Origin: Bdellovibrionaceae bacterium UBA1609
GTDB lineage: Bacteria > Bdellovibrionota > Bdellovibrionia > Bdellovibrionales > UBA1609
Assembly (NCBI GenBank): GCA_002321895.1
Contig: DCMZ01000008.1
Coordinates: 388,241-452,240 of the forward strand
DNA: 64,000 nt
Direction: 5' to 3'
This document shows, one piece after another, positions 43,591-53,025 of this stretch. The first letter of the stretch is position 1, and every line of letters starts with the position of its first letter. Made by a program: the position numbers and the translations under genes. A model generated the notes under the pieces. The model made no database searches. It was not told the origin of the DNA and saw nothing but the letters and a program-made list of their open reading frames with translations.

Positions 43591-45266
43591 ATTTGATAGA
43601 AAATTTCCAATCTGATTTTAAACAGCGTTTCCCTCAAAACTCTTATGATTTTTTCTACGAAAACGGAAACAATGTTGTAGATGTTCCTAAGGAAGACATT
43701 GTAGGTGTTCTTCGTCACCTCAAAGATTCCGGTCAATTTGATTTCTTGATGAACCTTACAGGTTCAGACTTCCCGCAAAGAGAGAAACGATTCGAAGTGG
43801 CCTACGAGCTTTTTTCCTCTCGCGATTTTAAACGATTAAGAATTCGTTGCCAGGTGGGCGAAAACGAACCTATAGATTCGGCGACAGCTGTTTATAAGGC
43901 GGCCAACTGGTACGAGCGAGAAGCCTATGACATGTTCGGTATTAATTTTGCGGGTCATCCTAATTTGTCTCGAATTCTATGCCACCATCAATTTGTTGGG
44001 CATCCCCTTCGTAAAGACTATGATGCGGATAAACAGCAGCATTGTACCGAAGCCCGACCCATTCATTTTGATGATGAGCCCAACTACACTCCGGATCCTG
44101 ACAAGAACTTAGTGCCTCTCAATATTGGGCCTTCTCATCCGGCCACACATGGAACTTTGCGAGTTATGTGTGAGCTCGACGGGGAAAAAGTTCATCGTGC
44201 CGCAGTGGAGCTAGGTTTCTTACATAGATGTTTTGAAAAGATGGCTGAGACACATCCCTACAACCAGGTGATCCCTTATACGGATCGTTTAAATTATTGT
44301 TCTGCTCCAATGAACAACGTGGGCTATTGCAAGGCGGTTGAAAAGCTATTGGGAGTGGAGATTCCACCTAAGGCCCAAGCGATGCGTATTATTCTTTGTG
44401 AACTATCACGAATTATTGATCACATTGTTTGTATCGGTGCCAATGCGGTGGATTTGGGTGCCTTAACGGGTTTCTTCCATTTATTTGTTCATCGAGAGAG
44501 AGTTTATTCTCTCTTTGAAAAGTTGTGTGGTGCAAGATTGACTGTTTCCCTGACTCGTATCGGTGGAATGGCTCAAGACGCTCCTGAAGGTTGGTTTGAT
44601 GATGTCCTAGATACTTGTAAATTAATCCGTAAAGGGATTGGTGAAATTGAAGGACTACTTTCTGGAAACAAAATTTGGATTCAGAGAACTCAAGGTGTAG
44701 GAGCCACTAAACCAGCTGAAGCGATTGAGTGGGGTTACACTGGGCCATTGCTACGGGCCACAGGTGTGGGTTTAGATTTAAGAAAAGCGGAGCCTTATTA
44801 CGGATACGATCAGTTGGATTTTGATGTGCCCGTAGGAACCAATGGTGATTGTTATGATCGTTATTTGGTTCGTATCGAAGAGATGAAACAGTCTATAAAA
44901 ATTATTGAACAAGTTTGTAAGAATATTCCGGGTGGTGATTATACTATTCGAGACAAAAATATCGTGTTGCCAGAAAAGAAAGATGTTTATGGCAATATCG
45001 AAGGTCTAATGAATCATTTTATGTTGGTGATCAATGGTCTGCGTCCGCCTAAAGGTGAGATCTATGACTATACAGAAGCAGCCAATGGAGAGTTAGGTTT
45101 TCACTTGGTGAGTGATGGAACTGGAGCTCCCTATCGTTTGAAAGTGCGCCCACCTTGTTTCTCCATCTATCAGTCTTTTCCGGATCAGGTAACTGGTGGA
45201 CTAGTGGCTGATGTCATTGCGGTTTTAGGTAGTATGAATTTAATTGCTGGTGAGTTGGATAGGTAA
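43587..45266 (+). CDS. nuoCD: NADH-quinone oxidoreductase, fused subunits C and D
   Basis: A 559-residue fusion of the 30-kDa (NuoC) and 49-kDa (NuoD) subunits. The NuoC part (about 1-150) includes the signature ANWYEREAYDMFGI and HPLRKDYD; the NuoD part (about 170-559) begins with LNIGPSHPATHGTLR and contains QVIPYTDRLNYCS near the quinone site and an ending LNLIAGELDR-type sequence with MNLIAGELDR. Such fusions occur in E. coli and others. The ATG overlaps the nuoB stop (ATGA). Confidence 0.95.
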   Translation: MNLIENFQSDFKQRFPQNSYDFFYENGNNVVDVPKEDIVGVLRHLKDSGQFDFLMNLTGSDFPQREKRFEVAYELFSSRDFKRLRIRCQVGENEPIDSATAVYKAANWYEREAYDMFGINFAGHPNLSRILCHHQFVGHPLRKDYDADKQQHCTEARPIHFDDEPNYTPDPDKNLVPLNIGPSHPATHGTLRVMCELDGEKVHRAAVELGFLHRCFEKMAETHPYNQVIPYTDRLNYCSAPMNNVGYCKAVEKLLGVEIPPKAQAMRIILCELSRIIDHIVCIGANAVDLGALTGFFHLFVHRERVYSLFEKLCGARLTVSLTRIGGMAQDAPEGWFDDVLDTCKLIRKGIGEIEGLLSGNKIWIQRTQGVGATKPAEAIEWGYTGPLLRATGVGLDLRKAEPYYGYDQLDFDVPVGTNGDCYDRYLVRIEEMKQSIKIIEQVCKNIPGGDYTIRDKNIVLPEKKDVYGNIEGLMNHFMLVINGLRPPKGEIYDYTEAANGELGFHLVSDGTGAPYRLKVRPPCFSIYQSFPDQVTGGLVADVIAVLGSMNLIAGELDR

Positions 45267-45274
45267 GAAGAACT

Positions 45275-45745
45275 ATGGCTTTTTCTCAAGAAACAATCGA
45301 ATTTATTAAAAAAGAATGTCAACGTTACGAAACTCGAAGATCGGCAATTTTGCCTTGTCTCTATCGTGCACAAAAGGAAGATCCTAATAATCAGGTGACG
45401 CCTGAAGCGGTGGCGGAAATGGCAACTCTTATGGAGTTACCTGAAGTGCAGATCAACGAAGTGCTACACTTTTACACCATGTACAATAAGAAGCCAGTGG
45501 GTAAGCTACATGTACAGGTATGCACTAATATTTCCTGTAGCATGAATGGTGGCCGAGAGATGGCCGAGCATCTATGTAAGGAATTTAACGTCAATTATGA
45601 AGAAGTTTCTAGCGATGGTCGCTATACGATCAGTCGGGTGGAATGTTTAGGTTCTTGTGATACCGCTCCTATGATGCAGGTGAACGATAAGTATCATGAG
45701 AATTTAACTAAAGAAGAAGCCGTAAAGCTCTTGAAAGACATGTAG
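45275..45745 (+). CDS. nuoE: NADH-quinone oxidoreductase subunit E
   Basis: A 156-residue thioredoxin-fold subunit with a 2Fe-2S cluster. The four Cys are in VCTNISCSMNGG and ECLGSCDTAPMM, the family arrangement. It starts 8 bp after nuoCD and precedes nuoF, its partner in the NADH-oxidising module. Confidence 0.95.
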   Translation: MAFSQETIEFIKKECQRYETRRSAILPCLYRAQKEDPNNQVTPEAVAEMATLMELPEVQINEVLHFYTMYNKKPVGKLHVQVCTNISCSMNGGREMAEHLCKEFNVNYEEVSSDGRYTISRVECLGSCDTAPMMQVNDKYHENLTKEEAVKLLKDM

Positions 45746-45754
45746 GGGTTATTG

Positions 45755-47038
45755 ATGGAAATAAAGTTATTATCAGAACATTATGATAAGCCCGAGTTCC
45801 AAGGCTTAGACGGTTATAAAAAACTAGGTGGTTACGAGCCTCTTAAAAAAGCGTTCCAAATGCAGCCAAAGGCGATTATCGAGATGGTAAAAGAGTCTGG
45901 TTTGCGTGGCCGTGGTGGAGCTGGTTTCCCTACGGGCGTTAAGTGGGGTTTCTTGCCCGACAACGGTGAGCCTCGTTACCTTCTTTGCAATGCGGATGAA
46001 GGAGAACCTGGAACATTTAAAGATCGCTTAATGATGGAGCGAGCTCCTCACCAGTTGATCGAAGGAATGATTATTTCTGCTTTCGCTGTAGGTTCGCACA
46101 AAGGTTATATTTACATTCGAGGAGAGTACAATGAACCCACAGCTATTTTACAAAAGGCCATCGCAGAGGCTTACGATGCGGGCTTATTAGGTAAAAATAT
46201 TTTGGGTTCAGGTTTTGACTTCGATCTTGATGTTTATCAGGGTGCAGGAGCCTATATTTGTGGTGAGGAAACAGGAATGATTTCTTCATTGGAAGGTAAG
46301 AAAGGCCAACCCAAGTTGAAGCCTCCATTTCCTGCTGTTCAAGGGTATTTGGGTAAGCCGACCATCGTTAACAACGTGGAAACCTTAGCTGCAGTGAAGT
46401 ACATCATTAGAGATGGTGCTGACGGGTACCGAAAACACGGAACGGAAAAATCCGCTGGAACAAAACTGTTCTCTGTTTCCGGAAACGTAATGAAGCCAGG
46501 GACCTATGAAGTGCCATTAGGTTATAAACTGATGGATTTGATTAATATTGAGTGTGGTGGTTTAAAACCGGGACGTAAATTAAAAGCTGTAATTCCTGGT
46601 GGATCTTCTGCTCCAGTTCTGACGGCGGCGGAATGCGCTGACGCCACCATGGATTATGAAAATTTGGCACAAAAGGGCACCATGCTTGGATCTGGTGCTG
46701 TCATCATTATTGATGATACCAACTGCATGGTGGATATGTTGAAAGTGATTTTACATTTCTATCATCATGAAAGTTGTGGGCAGTGTACTCCTTGTCGTGA
46801 GGGTACGGGTTGGTTACATAAAATTGTAAGTAGTATTTATTCAGGTACAGGCCGATTGCAGGATATTGATCTTATTCAGCAAGTGGCTGACCACATGGCT
46901 GGAAAGACCATTTGTGCGTTATCTGATGCGGCTGCAATGCCAGCTGTGAGTTTTGTTCAAAAATTCCGTAGTGAATTTGAATTTTATGTTCGTGAAGGAC
47001 GTTCAAAAGTTAAAGGAGCTGTAGATGCCCAAGTGTAA
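45755..47038 (+). CDS. nuoF: NADH-quinone oxidoreductase subunit F
   Basis: A 427-residue subunit that binds NADH and FMN and one 4Fe-4S cluster. GLRGRGGAGFPTGVKWG, CNADEGEPGTFKDR and GAGAYICGEETGM are the nucleotide and flavin motifs; the cluster Cys are in ESCGQCTPCREGTGW. ATG at 45755 is preferred over the adjacent TTG at 45752. It overlaps nuoG by 14 bp. Confidence 0.95.
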   Translation: MEIKLLSEHYDKPEFQGLDGYKKLGGYEPLKKAFQMQPKAIIEMVKESGLRGRGGAGFPTGVKWGFLPDNGEPRYLLCNADEGEPGTFKDRLMMERAPHQLIEGMIISAFAVGSHKGYIYIRGEYNEPTAILQKAIAEAYDAGLLGKNILGSGFDFDLDVYQGAGAYICGEETGMISSLEGKKGQPKLKPPFPAVQGYLGKPTIVNNVETLAAVKYIIRDGADGYRKHGTEKSAGTKLFSVSGNVMKPGTYEVPLGYKLMDLINIECGGLKPGRKLKAVIPGGSSAPVLTAAECADATMDYENLAQKGTMLGSGAVIIIDDTNCMVDMLKVILHFYHHESCGQCTPCREGTGWLHKIVSSIYSGTGRLQDIDLIQQVADHMAGKTICALSDAAAMPAVSFVQKFRSEFEFYVREGRSKVKGAVDAQV

Positions 47039-48578
47039 AATCAATGGACAAGAAGTGGAAGTTGAAGCGGGTACAACTATAATTGAAGCTTTTAAAAAGC
47101 TTGATTCAGAAATTGCACACTATTGTTATCATCCAGGATTATCTGTGGCCGGTGTTTGTCGTCTTTGCATGGTAGAGATCGAAGGGAATCCGCGTTTGCA
47201 GATTGCCTGTAACACTGTCGTTCAAGATGGAATGGTGATTAATAATAATTCGGAGAAGGTTAAAGAAACTGTTAAGTGGGGTCTAGATTTCCACCTTATA
47301 AACCATCCTTTGGATTGTCCTATTTGTGACCAAGCCGGTGAGTGTGAGTTGCAAATTCAGTACATGAAGTTTGGTCAATATGATCCAGAGATGGCAGAGC
47401 CAAAAGTAAAGAAAAATAAAGTGGTCGATCTTGGTTCAAAAATTGTTTTGGATTCTGAGAGATGTATTCTTTGCTCTCGATGCGTACGTTTTACTGAAGA
47501 AGTTTCTAAAACCAATGAGTTAGGCATTTTCAATCGTGGGGACCGCAGTGAGATCGGAACTTTTGATGGTAAGCCTTTAGAAAATGATTATGCTGTAAAT
47601 ACTGTGGATATCTGTCCTGTAGGAGCTTTGACTTCTAAAGACTTCCGTTTTCGTCAGCGAGTTTGGTATTTAAAAAATAAAGAGACTGTGTGTCCTGGCT
47701 GTTCTACGGGTTGCAATGTTAAATCCTATTATAACGAAGAAGGATTGTTTCGCGTTAAGCCTCGTCAAAACGATGAGGTCAACGGTTATTGGATGTGTGA
47801 CAAAGGACGCGACACCTATAAGTTTGTAAACAAGGAAAACCGACTTCTGGAGCCGAAAGTGGGTCAATCTGGCCAATGGGACTCTCAAGAAGTGGATGGC
47901 GTTATGTCTGTAATGTCGACGAAGATTGATGATGCGGTTAAGAGTGCGGGCAGTGATAAAGTGGCTTTGGTTCTGACAGGTCAATACACCAGTGAAGAGT
48001 ACGCTTCTATGTTAAGTTACTTCGTTGGCCATCTGAAATCTAAAAATGTCTATCATTGGGTAAACAACCCAGAGTCCTTTGATGAGTTCGATGGCCTGCT
48101 ACTTCGTGGAGATCGAAACCCCAATACAAAAGGTTTGTTGAATGGTTTGGATCAGCATGGGATTACAGCTCCTTGGTCTGATTTGGAAACCAAGTTGAAT
48201 GCTGGAGACATCGAAGTTTTATTGGTGGCTGGACCTGAGGATCCCTCAGTTTTTCCTACATTAACTGAGAAGGTGTCATTATTTAGTAAAGCTAAAAATT
48301 TGTTTTGGATGTCTGCCGCCAAAACAGAAGCTGCCGATAGTGCGACAACAAAAACTTGGCAAATTCCATTGAAGACTTATGCGGAGAAGGAAGGAACCTT
48401 TGTAAATCACAAAGGCATCGAGCAAAAAATTCAACCTATGGTCAATATAGTAGATTGCGCTCAGACTCTTTCAGAAGTGGCTTCGGCTCTTTCCGGGCAA
48501 AAGGTGGATCATTTGGGCTCATTGGTTAAGGATCGTAAAACCAATCACTTCATTAATCACCATGGAGGTGGGTTATGA
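47025..48578 (+). CDS. nuoG: NADH-quinone oxidoreductase subunit G, short form
   Basis: A 517-residue Fe-S subunit. The 2Fe-2S ligands are in HYCYHPGLSVAGVCRLC, the His-Cys3 cluster in NHPLDCPICDQAGEC, and further clusters in RCILCSRCVRF, DICPVGAL and CPGCSTGCN. The C-terminal molybdopterin-oxidoreductase-like region is short compared with the E. coli protein (about 900 residues), as in many minimal NuoG proteins. AAAGGAG lies inside the end of nuoF. The stop overlaps nuoI. Confidence 0.92.
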   Translation: MPKCKINGQEVEVEAGTTIIEAFKKLDSEIAHYCYHPGLSVAGVCRLCMVEIEGNPRLQIACNTVVQDGMVINNNSEKVKETVKWGLDFHLINHPLDCPICDQAGECELQIQYMKFGQYDPEMAEPKVKKNKVVDLGSKIVLDSERCILCSRCVRFTEEVSKTNELGIFNRGDRSEIGTFDGKPLENDYAVNTVDICPVGALTSKDFRFRQRVWYLKNKETVCPGCSTGCNVKSYYNEEGLFRVKPRQNDEVNGYWMCDKGRDTYKFVNKENRLLEPKVGQSGQWDSQEVDGVMSVMSTKIDDAVKSAGSDKVALVLTGQYTSEEYASMLSYFVGHLKSKNVYHWVNNPESFDEFDGLLLRGDRNPNTKGLLNGLDQHGITAPWSDLETKLNAGDIEVLLVAGPEDPSVFPTLTEKVSLFSKAKNLFWMSAAKTEAADSATTKTWQIPLKTYAEKEGTFVNHKGIEQKIQPMVNIVDCAQTLSEVASALSGQKVDHLGSLVKDRKTNHFINHHGGGL

Positions 48579-49099
48579 GTATAGTTAAAAAGCCTGGGGC
48601 TATTGCAAATTGGTATTTGCCAGGGATTTTTGCTGGTATGTGGTTCACATTGGTAACCATGATCCGAAATATCTTTAATCAGGATAAAATGATCACAAAA
48701 AATTATCCTGAAGATAAATATGAATATTCTCCTCGCTTCAAAGGAAATCATGTTCTTACTGTGAAGAAAGATGGATCGCTGAGATGTACTGCTTGTATGT
48801 TGTGTGCAACGGCATGTCCTGCGGACTGTATTAAAATTAAAGCCTCTGAGCACGAAAACCCGGCCGTAGAAAAGTATCCGATCTCTTACGAGATAGATAT
48901 TTTGAGATGTGTATACTGTGGTTATTGTGAAGAGGCCTGTCCTGTAGATGCTGTGAGAATGGGACCTGAGTGGCAAACACCAGGTTTAGCTGGAACTAAC
49001 TTTAGTTATGATATTCAGCACTTAGCCTATAGAGCTCAGCTTAAAGGTGGAGTTCTTTCTCGAGTGGATGATGAGGAACGACACAAAGCGGGGATATGA
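48575..49099 (+). CDS. nuoI: NADH-quinone oxidoreductase subunit I
   Basis: A 174-residue subunit with two 4Fe-4S clusters: CTACMLCATACPADC and CVYCGYCEEACPVDAV, the classic paired ferredoxin motifs. An amphipathic N-terminal helix docks it on the membrane arm in known complexes. It directly follows nuoG with no nuoH between, and overlaps the next unknown gene (ATGA). Confidence 0.94.
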   Translation: MSIVKKPGAIANWYLPGIFAGMWFTLVTMIRNIFNQDKMITKNYPEDKYEYSPRFKGNHVLTVKKDGSLRCTACMLCATACPADCIKIKASEHENPAVEKYPISYEIDILRCVYCGYCEEACPVDAVRMGPEWQTPGLAGTNFSYDIQHLAYRAQLKGGVLSRVDDEERHKAGI

Positions 49100-50100
49100 A
49101 TTTTGTATCCACTATTCCTGATAGCTGGGAATCTCTTAATGATTTGATTCGAACGAATCTTGGCCTCGACGACTCCGTTTACGTTATGGGGTTTACGGGG
49201 CTGCACCATGCGCTCATGGAAGCGTCTAATGGCCTTTATCGACAATTTCCTCATAAAAAAAAGACTCATGTTTTTGATTTTGGCACACCTTATTTAAAAG
49301 CGATTGCTAGAAATTTATCCATGGAAGCAAAAGACCTAGTTTTGGGAACTCAGTCTGACCTGCATAACTTAGAGAAGTATGCTGACTTAGGCCGGGAAGA
49401 TCTTTGTGCTTTCATTCCTGAAGATCACCCTGTAACGGGAGAGATTTTTGATACCAAAGAGTTGAAAGACGCATTTTGGGAGAAGAAAGTCATTACGGTA
49501 TCGATTTTCCATCACCCCACTCATTGGCTGAGTTTACCAAAGGAACATGTTCGCCAAGAATTACGAATTTGTTATGTGAATTCAAATTTGGTATTCGCTA
49601 GTGCTGGTGTCCGCTCTAAGTTTCCAGCTCCCATAGCTCAGGGAATGAATTGGCGCCATCTTCTAAATGAAGAGGGTTTGCGGCCAGAATTTGTTAATAA
49701 TGAAAATAGAGAATGGGTGAGTTCCTTTGAGGCTGATTTGCCAGAGGGTTTTTTGCCCGTTTTAGATGGTAAGGATTCCAGGCTTTGGGATCGGGTGGTT
49801 TTGCGTTGCCCAGATTTGGATGGAGAAGCTTTACAATGGGAGCTTGCTGGATTGACGGGGGTTTCCTTGCCCGAGGATCAGGTTTCGCCGGAAATTGAAA
49901 CCACATCTCCCTCTCGTTGGAGTCATTTAAGAACATTTGAGTATATGCTGGATTCACCCACTTCACTGAAAGATGTTCGTGAAATTTTGGTCATAGATTC
50001 CACATGGGGCCAAACAGTTTCTTTGAAAGAGCAACTGGTGGAAGCTCGGAAGCGTGTGATAGAGAAACAAGGCGATAGACTGCAGGGGGCTAAAGTATGA
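49096..50100 (+). CDS. conserved-looking cytoplasmic protein of unknown function
   Basis: A 334-residue protein coupled to nuoI by an ATGA overlap and to the flippase-like gene by another. It has no signal peptide or TM helix. Residues 25-75 (VMGFTGLHHALMEASNGLYRQ, THVFDFGTPYLKA) and 150-170 (VSIFHHPTHWLSLP) are distinctive, but I recognise no family; a distant PLP-transferase-like fold is possible from the segment pattern only. Its place right after the complex I genes suggests co-expression, not necessarily function. Confidence 0.55.
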   Translation: MNFVSTIPDSWESLNDLIRTNLGLDDSVYVMGFTGLHHALMEASNGLYRQFPHKKKTHVFDFGTPYLKAIARNLSMEAKDLVLGTQSDLHNLEKYADLGREDLCAFIPEDHPVTGEIFDTKELKDAFWEKKVITVSIFHHPTHWLSLPKEHVRQELRICYVNSNLVFASAGVRSKFPAPIAQGMNWRHLLNEEGLRPEFVNNENREWVSSFEADLPEGFLPVLDGKDSRLWDRVVLRCPDLDGEALQWELAGLTGVSLPEDQVSPEIETTSPSRWSHLRTFEYMLDSPTSLKDVREILVIDSTWGQTVSLKEQLVEARKRVIEKQGDRLQGAKV

Positions 50101-51077
50101 AGAGCCTAAAAAAGATTCCCTGGGGATTTATTTTAAAGTTTGTGGTGGCTTTTGGGCTGATTACTTATTTGGTTCAAAGTGGATTGTTGGATTTTTCGGT
50201 ACTAATGAAAGCCTCTCGTCCAGAGTATTTGGTGATGGGGTTCTTTTTTGTACTGGCGAACATTTGGGTGAATAATGTTCGTTGGACACTTCTTCTAAAA
50301 AAGTCGGGAATTGAATGTACAATGTGGCAGACATTTAAACTTTGCCTCATGGGTATATTTTTTAATTTCACTCTGCCGAGTAGCGTGGGGGGAGATGTTG
50401 TTAAGGCCTATTATCTTGCCCGAGACAATGCCGATAAAAAGATGATCGTTGCCACTTCGGTTTTAGTGGATCGAGTGATTGGTCTTTTTGGAATGGTTGG
50501 AATTGCTTTTGTTACTCTATTGCTAAATTTTGATAAGGTTCAACAGATCCCGATGCTATCTACGCTTTTGCTGCCAATAGCACTAGTATTTTTTGGCATG
50601 TTTACTTTTTTTATGTTGGCGTTCTCTAAAAGAGTGAATGCTTGGCCACCTTTGCGTAATGTATTGGCGCGAGTTCCAGATCTCATAAGTAAAATGTTTG
50701 ATGCGGTTCATGGATTTGGTCGACAGAAAATGACCTTTGTCTATGCCGTTCTCCTAACTTTGACCTCTCAGGTGATGACCATTTTCTTTATGTATCTATT
50801 TGCTGAGGCCATAGGAATGGGTGATTTTTCCATTGGAGCCTACTTTTTTGCAGTGCCAGTGGGGCTGATTGTTATGTCTATTCCTATAGCTCCCGCGGGT
50901 CTTGGAGTGGGGCAGGTGGCCTTCCTCGCCTTGTTTACCATGTACACCGGAGTTGAGTCTCAGGTGGGGCCGTTAAGTATAACCGCCTTCCAGGTCTTCA
51001 GTTTAATGATTGGACTTTTCGGAGCGGGAATTTACTTGCAGCAGAAAAAGAAACTGAACATAGAGGCGGTGGTATGA
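50097..51077 (+). CDS. flippase-like membrane protein (LPG synthase TM domain family)
   Basis: A 326-residue inner-membrane protein with about eight TM helices, resembling the lysylphosphatidylglycerol synthase TM region (UPF0104/YbhN group). Typical features are NVRWTLLLKKSGI, FFNFTLPSSVGGDVVKAYYL and ATSVLVDRVIGLFGM, followed by the Pro/Gly-rich PIAPAGLGVGQVAF near the C terminus. There is no aminoacyl-transferase domain, so it is the membrane part only. Such proteins are proposed to flip lipids or glycolipids. Confidence 0.82.
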   Translation: MKSLKKIPWGFILKFVVAFGLITYLVQSGLLDFSVLMKASRPEYLVMGFFFVLANIWVNNVRWTLLLKKSGIECTMWQTFKLCLMGIFFNFTLPSSVGGDVVKAYYLARDNADKKMIVATSVLVDRVIGLFGMVGIAFVTLLLNFDKVQQIPMLSTLLLPIALVFFGMFTFFMLAFSKRVNAWPPLRNVLARVPDLISKMFDAVHGFGRQKMTFVYAVLLTLTSQVMTIFFMYLFAEAIGMGDFSIGAYFFAVPVGLIVMSIPIAPAGLGVGQVAFLALFTMYTGVESQVGPLSITAFQVFSLMIGLFGAGIYLQQKKKLNIEAVV

Positions 51078-52426
51078 TTGAAGATCGCACAAAGCTCTTA
51101 GCTCAAACCATTCAGAAACTGCACCATCGAGGGGCTCGTCTCAACATTCAGAAGGTTTTCCTTAAGACTCATACCGCTGATATAGCTGAGGCCTTACAAA
51201 CATTTGAAGGTGAAGACCTTATCGCTCTTTTTAAGATGGTGGTTTCCATTGAAGATCGGGCTCAGATTATCAGTTACTTCGAAGAGGAAAAGCAGGCTGA
51301 GTTAGTGTCTTTGCTCCAAGAAGAGGAGTTAATTCAGTTGGCCCGCTTGATGGAGTCAGATGATTTAGCTGACCTTTTAGGGCGATTGGATGACGAAATC
51401 TCCAATACCGTTCTACAGTCCCTGGATTCTCAGGACTCAGAGGACGTAGCGGATCTTATGGGCTATCCGGAGGACTCCGCCGGTGGTTTGATGAGCTCCG
51501 ACTATTTAGCTTTAGATAAGAGCATGACGGTGGAGCAAACCATACAGGCTATCCAAGCAGAGCAAGATTCTAATATCATTTTGTTTTATATTTATGTTGT
51601 GAACGACAATGATCAGTTGATTGGAGTTCTCAGTCTTAAGCAATTGCTGCTTTCTCATACCAAGCAAACATTGGGTGAGGTGATGTTTCCTGATGTTTTA
51701 TCGGTAAATGTTGAAACGGATTCAGAAGAAGTGGCAAAGACCGTTGAGCGATATGATTTTCTCTCCATGCCGGTTGTGGATGAAAGTAATAAGCTTGTTG
51801 GGGTTATTACTGTCGATGATGTTATTGATGTGATTCGTGAAGAGGCGGAAGAGGACTTGATGACCATGGGGCAAGCCGGTTTAGACAGTGGAGCCTCTGT
51901 ATTTGAGCACTTTAAAGCCCGTTGCCCGTGGTTGGTCTTTTCTTATATTGGTGGTATTTTGTGTTACGGAATCATATGGAACTATGTTTCCGGACCACTA
52001 AGTGACGGTGGCGCGCTATGGGTATTAACAGCCATGATTCCGCTGATTCTTACTATTGGGGCGACCTCTGGAAGCCAGGCAGCGACGACAACCATCACCG
52101 CCATTCGTTTAGGAAGTGTGGACAATAAGGAAATTTTAGAGCTGTTAAGTAAAGAGTTTAAACTCAGTCTTATGTTTGCGCTTATTTTTGCTGTGGTGAC
52201 TTTTGGTTTTGGGCATTACGCATTTGGTGGGGACTCACTGGCGATTCTATCACTATCGATCGCATTGCAAATCGTGATTTCCATGCTCATCGGAGCGGGA
52301 ACCCCGGCGTTGATTTCTCGACTGGGGGTCAATCCAATGATCGCCTCGGTACCTATTTTTACGGTTTTGGCTGATGTCTCAGCTATGATCATTTTGTTTG
52401 GTAGTGTTTATGGGTTCGGTTCTTAA
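51074..52426 (+). CDS. mgtE: magnesium transporter MgtE
   Basis: A 450-residue Mg2+ channel. The cytoplasmic N domain (about 15-130) contains the MgtE repeats of helices (LARLMESDDLADLLGRL, then YPEDSAGGLMSSDYLALD leading into the CBS pair at about 137-260 with PVVDESNKLVGVITVDDVID). Five TM helices follow from about 290, with the signature PLILTIGATSGSQAATTTI and VNPMIASVPIFTVLADVSAM near the end. Overlaps its neighbours at both ends. Confidence 0.93.
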   Translation: MIEDRTKLLAQTIQKLHHRGARLNIQKVFLKTHTADIAEALQTFEGEDLIALFKMVVSIEDRAQIISYFEEEKQAELVSLLQEEELIQLARLMESDDLADLLGRLDDEISNTVLQSLDSQDSEDVADLMGYPEDSAGGLMSSDYLALDKSMTVEQTIQAIQAEQDSNIILFYIYVVNDNDQLIGVLSLKQLLLSHTKQTLGEVMFPDVLSVNVETDSEEVAKTVERYDFLSMPVVDESNKLVGVITVDDVIDVIREEAEEDLMTMGQAGLDSGASVFEHFKARCPWLVFSYIGGILCYGIIWNYVSGPLSDGGALWVLTAMIPLILTIGATSGSQAATTTITAIRLGSVDNKEILELLSKEFKLSLMFALIFAVVTFGFGHYAFGGDSLAILSLSIALQIVISMLIGAGTPALISRLGVNPMIASVPIFTVLADVSAMIILFGSVYGFGS

Positions 52427-53024
52427 AGATCGGTTTATCCTTTTAAAAACAGTGAAGTATGGGGAGTCAGATTTGATTCTCCATGGCCTTTCAAAAACCG
52501 GTAACAAGATAGGTTTTATTGCCAAAGGAGCTCGTAAAAGCAAAAAGCGCTTTGGTGGTGGTGTTTTAGAGCCCACTCATTATGTGGAACTCACTTACAA
52601 GTCTTCATCTATGGCCACAGAGATGGGTCGGTTATTAATGCTCAATGAGGCGCAGCTGATAAATGGCTTTGTCGGTATTCGCTCCGACTACGACCGATTA
52701 CAGATGGCACTTTATTTTGTTCAGCTCATTGATAAGGTGAGTATGGAAGGGTTAGACGATGGCGATTACGCGTTTAATCTTTTGGGTAATACTCTTCGGC
52801 AATTGGAAACTTCAGACTACTTGCAGCTACTAAAGACCCAGTTCGAACTCAAGTTTCTACATCAGCAGGGAGTTTTGCCGCCAGAGGTGAGTCATAAGGA
52901 TTTTATTGGCCGACCGATTGATGAGCATGTGCAGCTCACTGAATATCTAGAGGGACCTCGAAAGGCTTCTTTTCAGAAGCTTCGAGGCCAACTCAATCAA
53001 TTTATACATTCATATGTAGGGTGA
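52410..53024 (+). CDS. recO: DNA repair protein RecO
   Basis: A 204-residue RecO homologue that should load RecA with RecF/RecR at single-strand gaps. The N-terminal OB fold shows LKDRFILLKTVKYGESDLIL, GARKSKKRFGGGVLEPTHYV and VELTYK. The C-terminal helical domain is shorter than usual and has no zinc-binding Cys. It starts inside the end of mgtE (17-bp overlap); ATG 52410 is chosen because RecO starts at this motif. It is convergent with the TPR-barrel gene, 1 bp apart. Confidence 0.85.
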   Translation: MGSVLKDRFILLKTVKYGESDLILHGLSKTGNKIGFIAKGARKSKKRFGGGVLEPTHYVELTYKSSSMATEMGRLLMLNEAQLINGFVGIRSDYDRLQMALYFVQLIDKVSMEGLDDGDYAFNLLGNTLRQLETSDYLQLLKTQFELKFLHQQGVLPPEVSHKDFIGRPIDEHVQLTEYLEGPRKASFQKLRGQLNQFIHSYVG

Positions 53025-53025
53025 T

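Noticed and set aside
48557..48976. 139-codon minus-strand frame over nuoI
   Set aside because: Antisense to a well-supported ferredoxin subunit.
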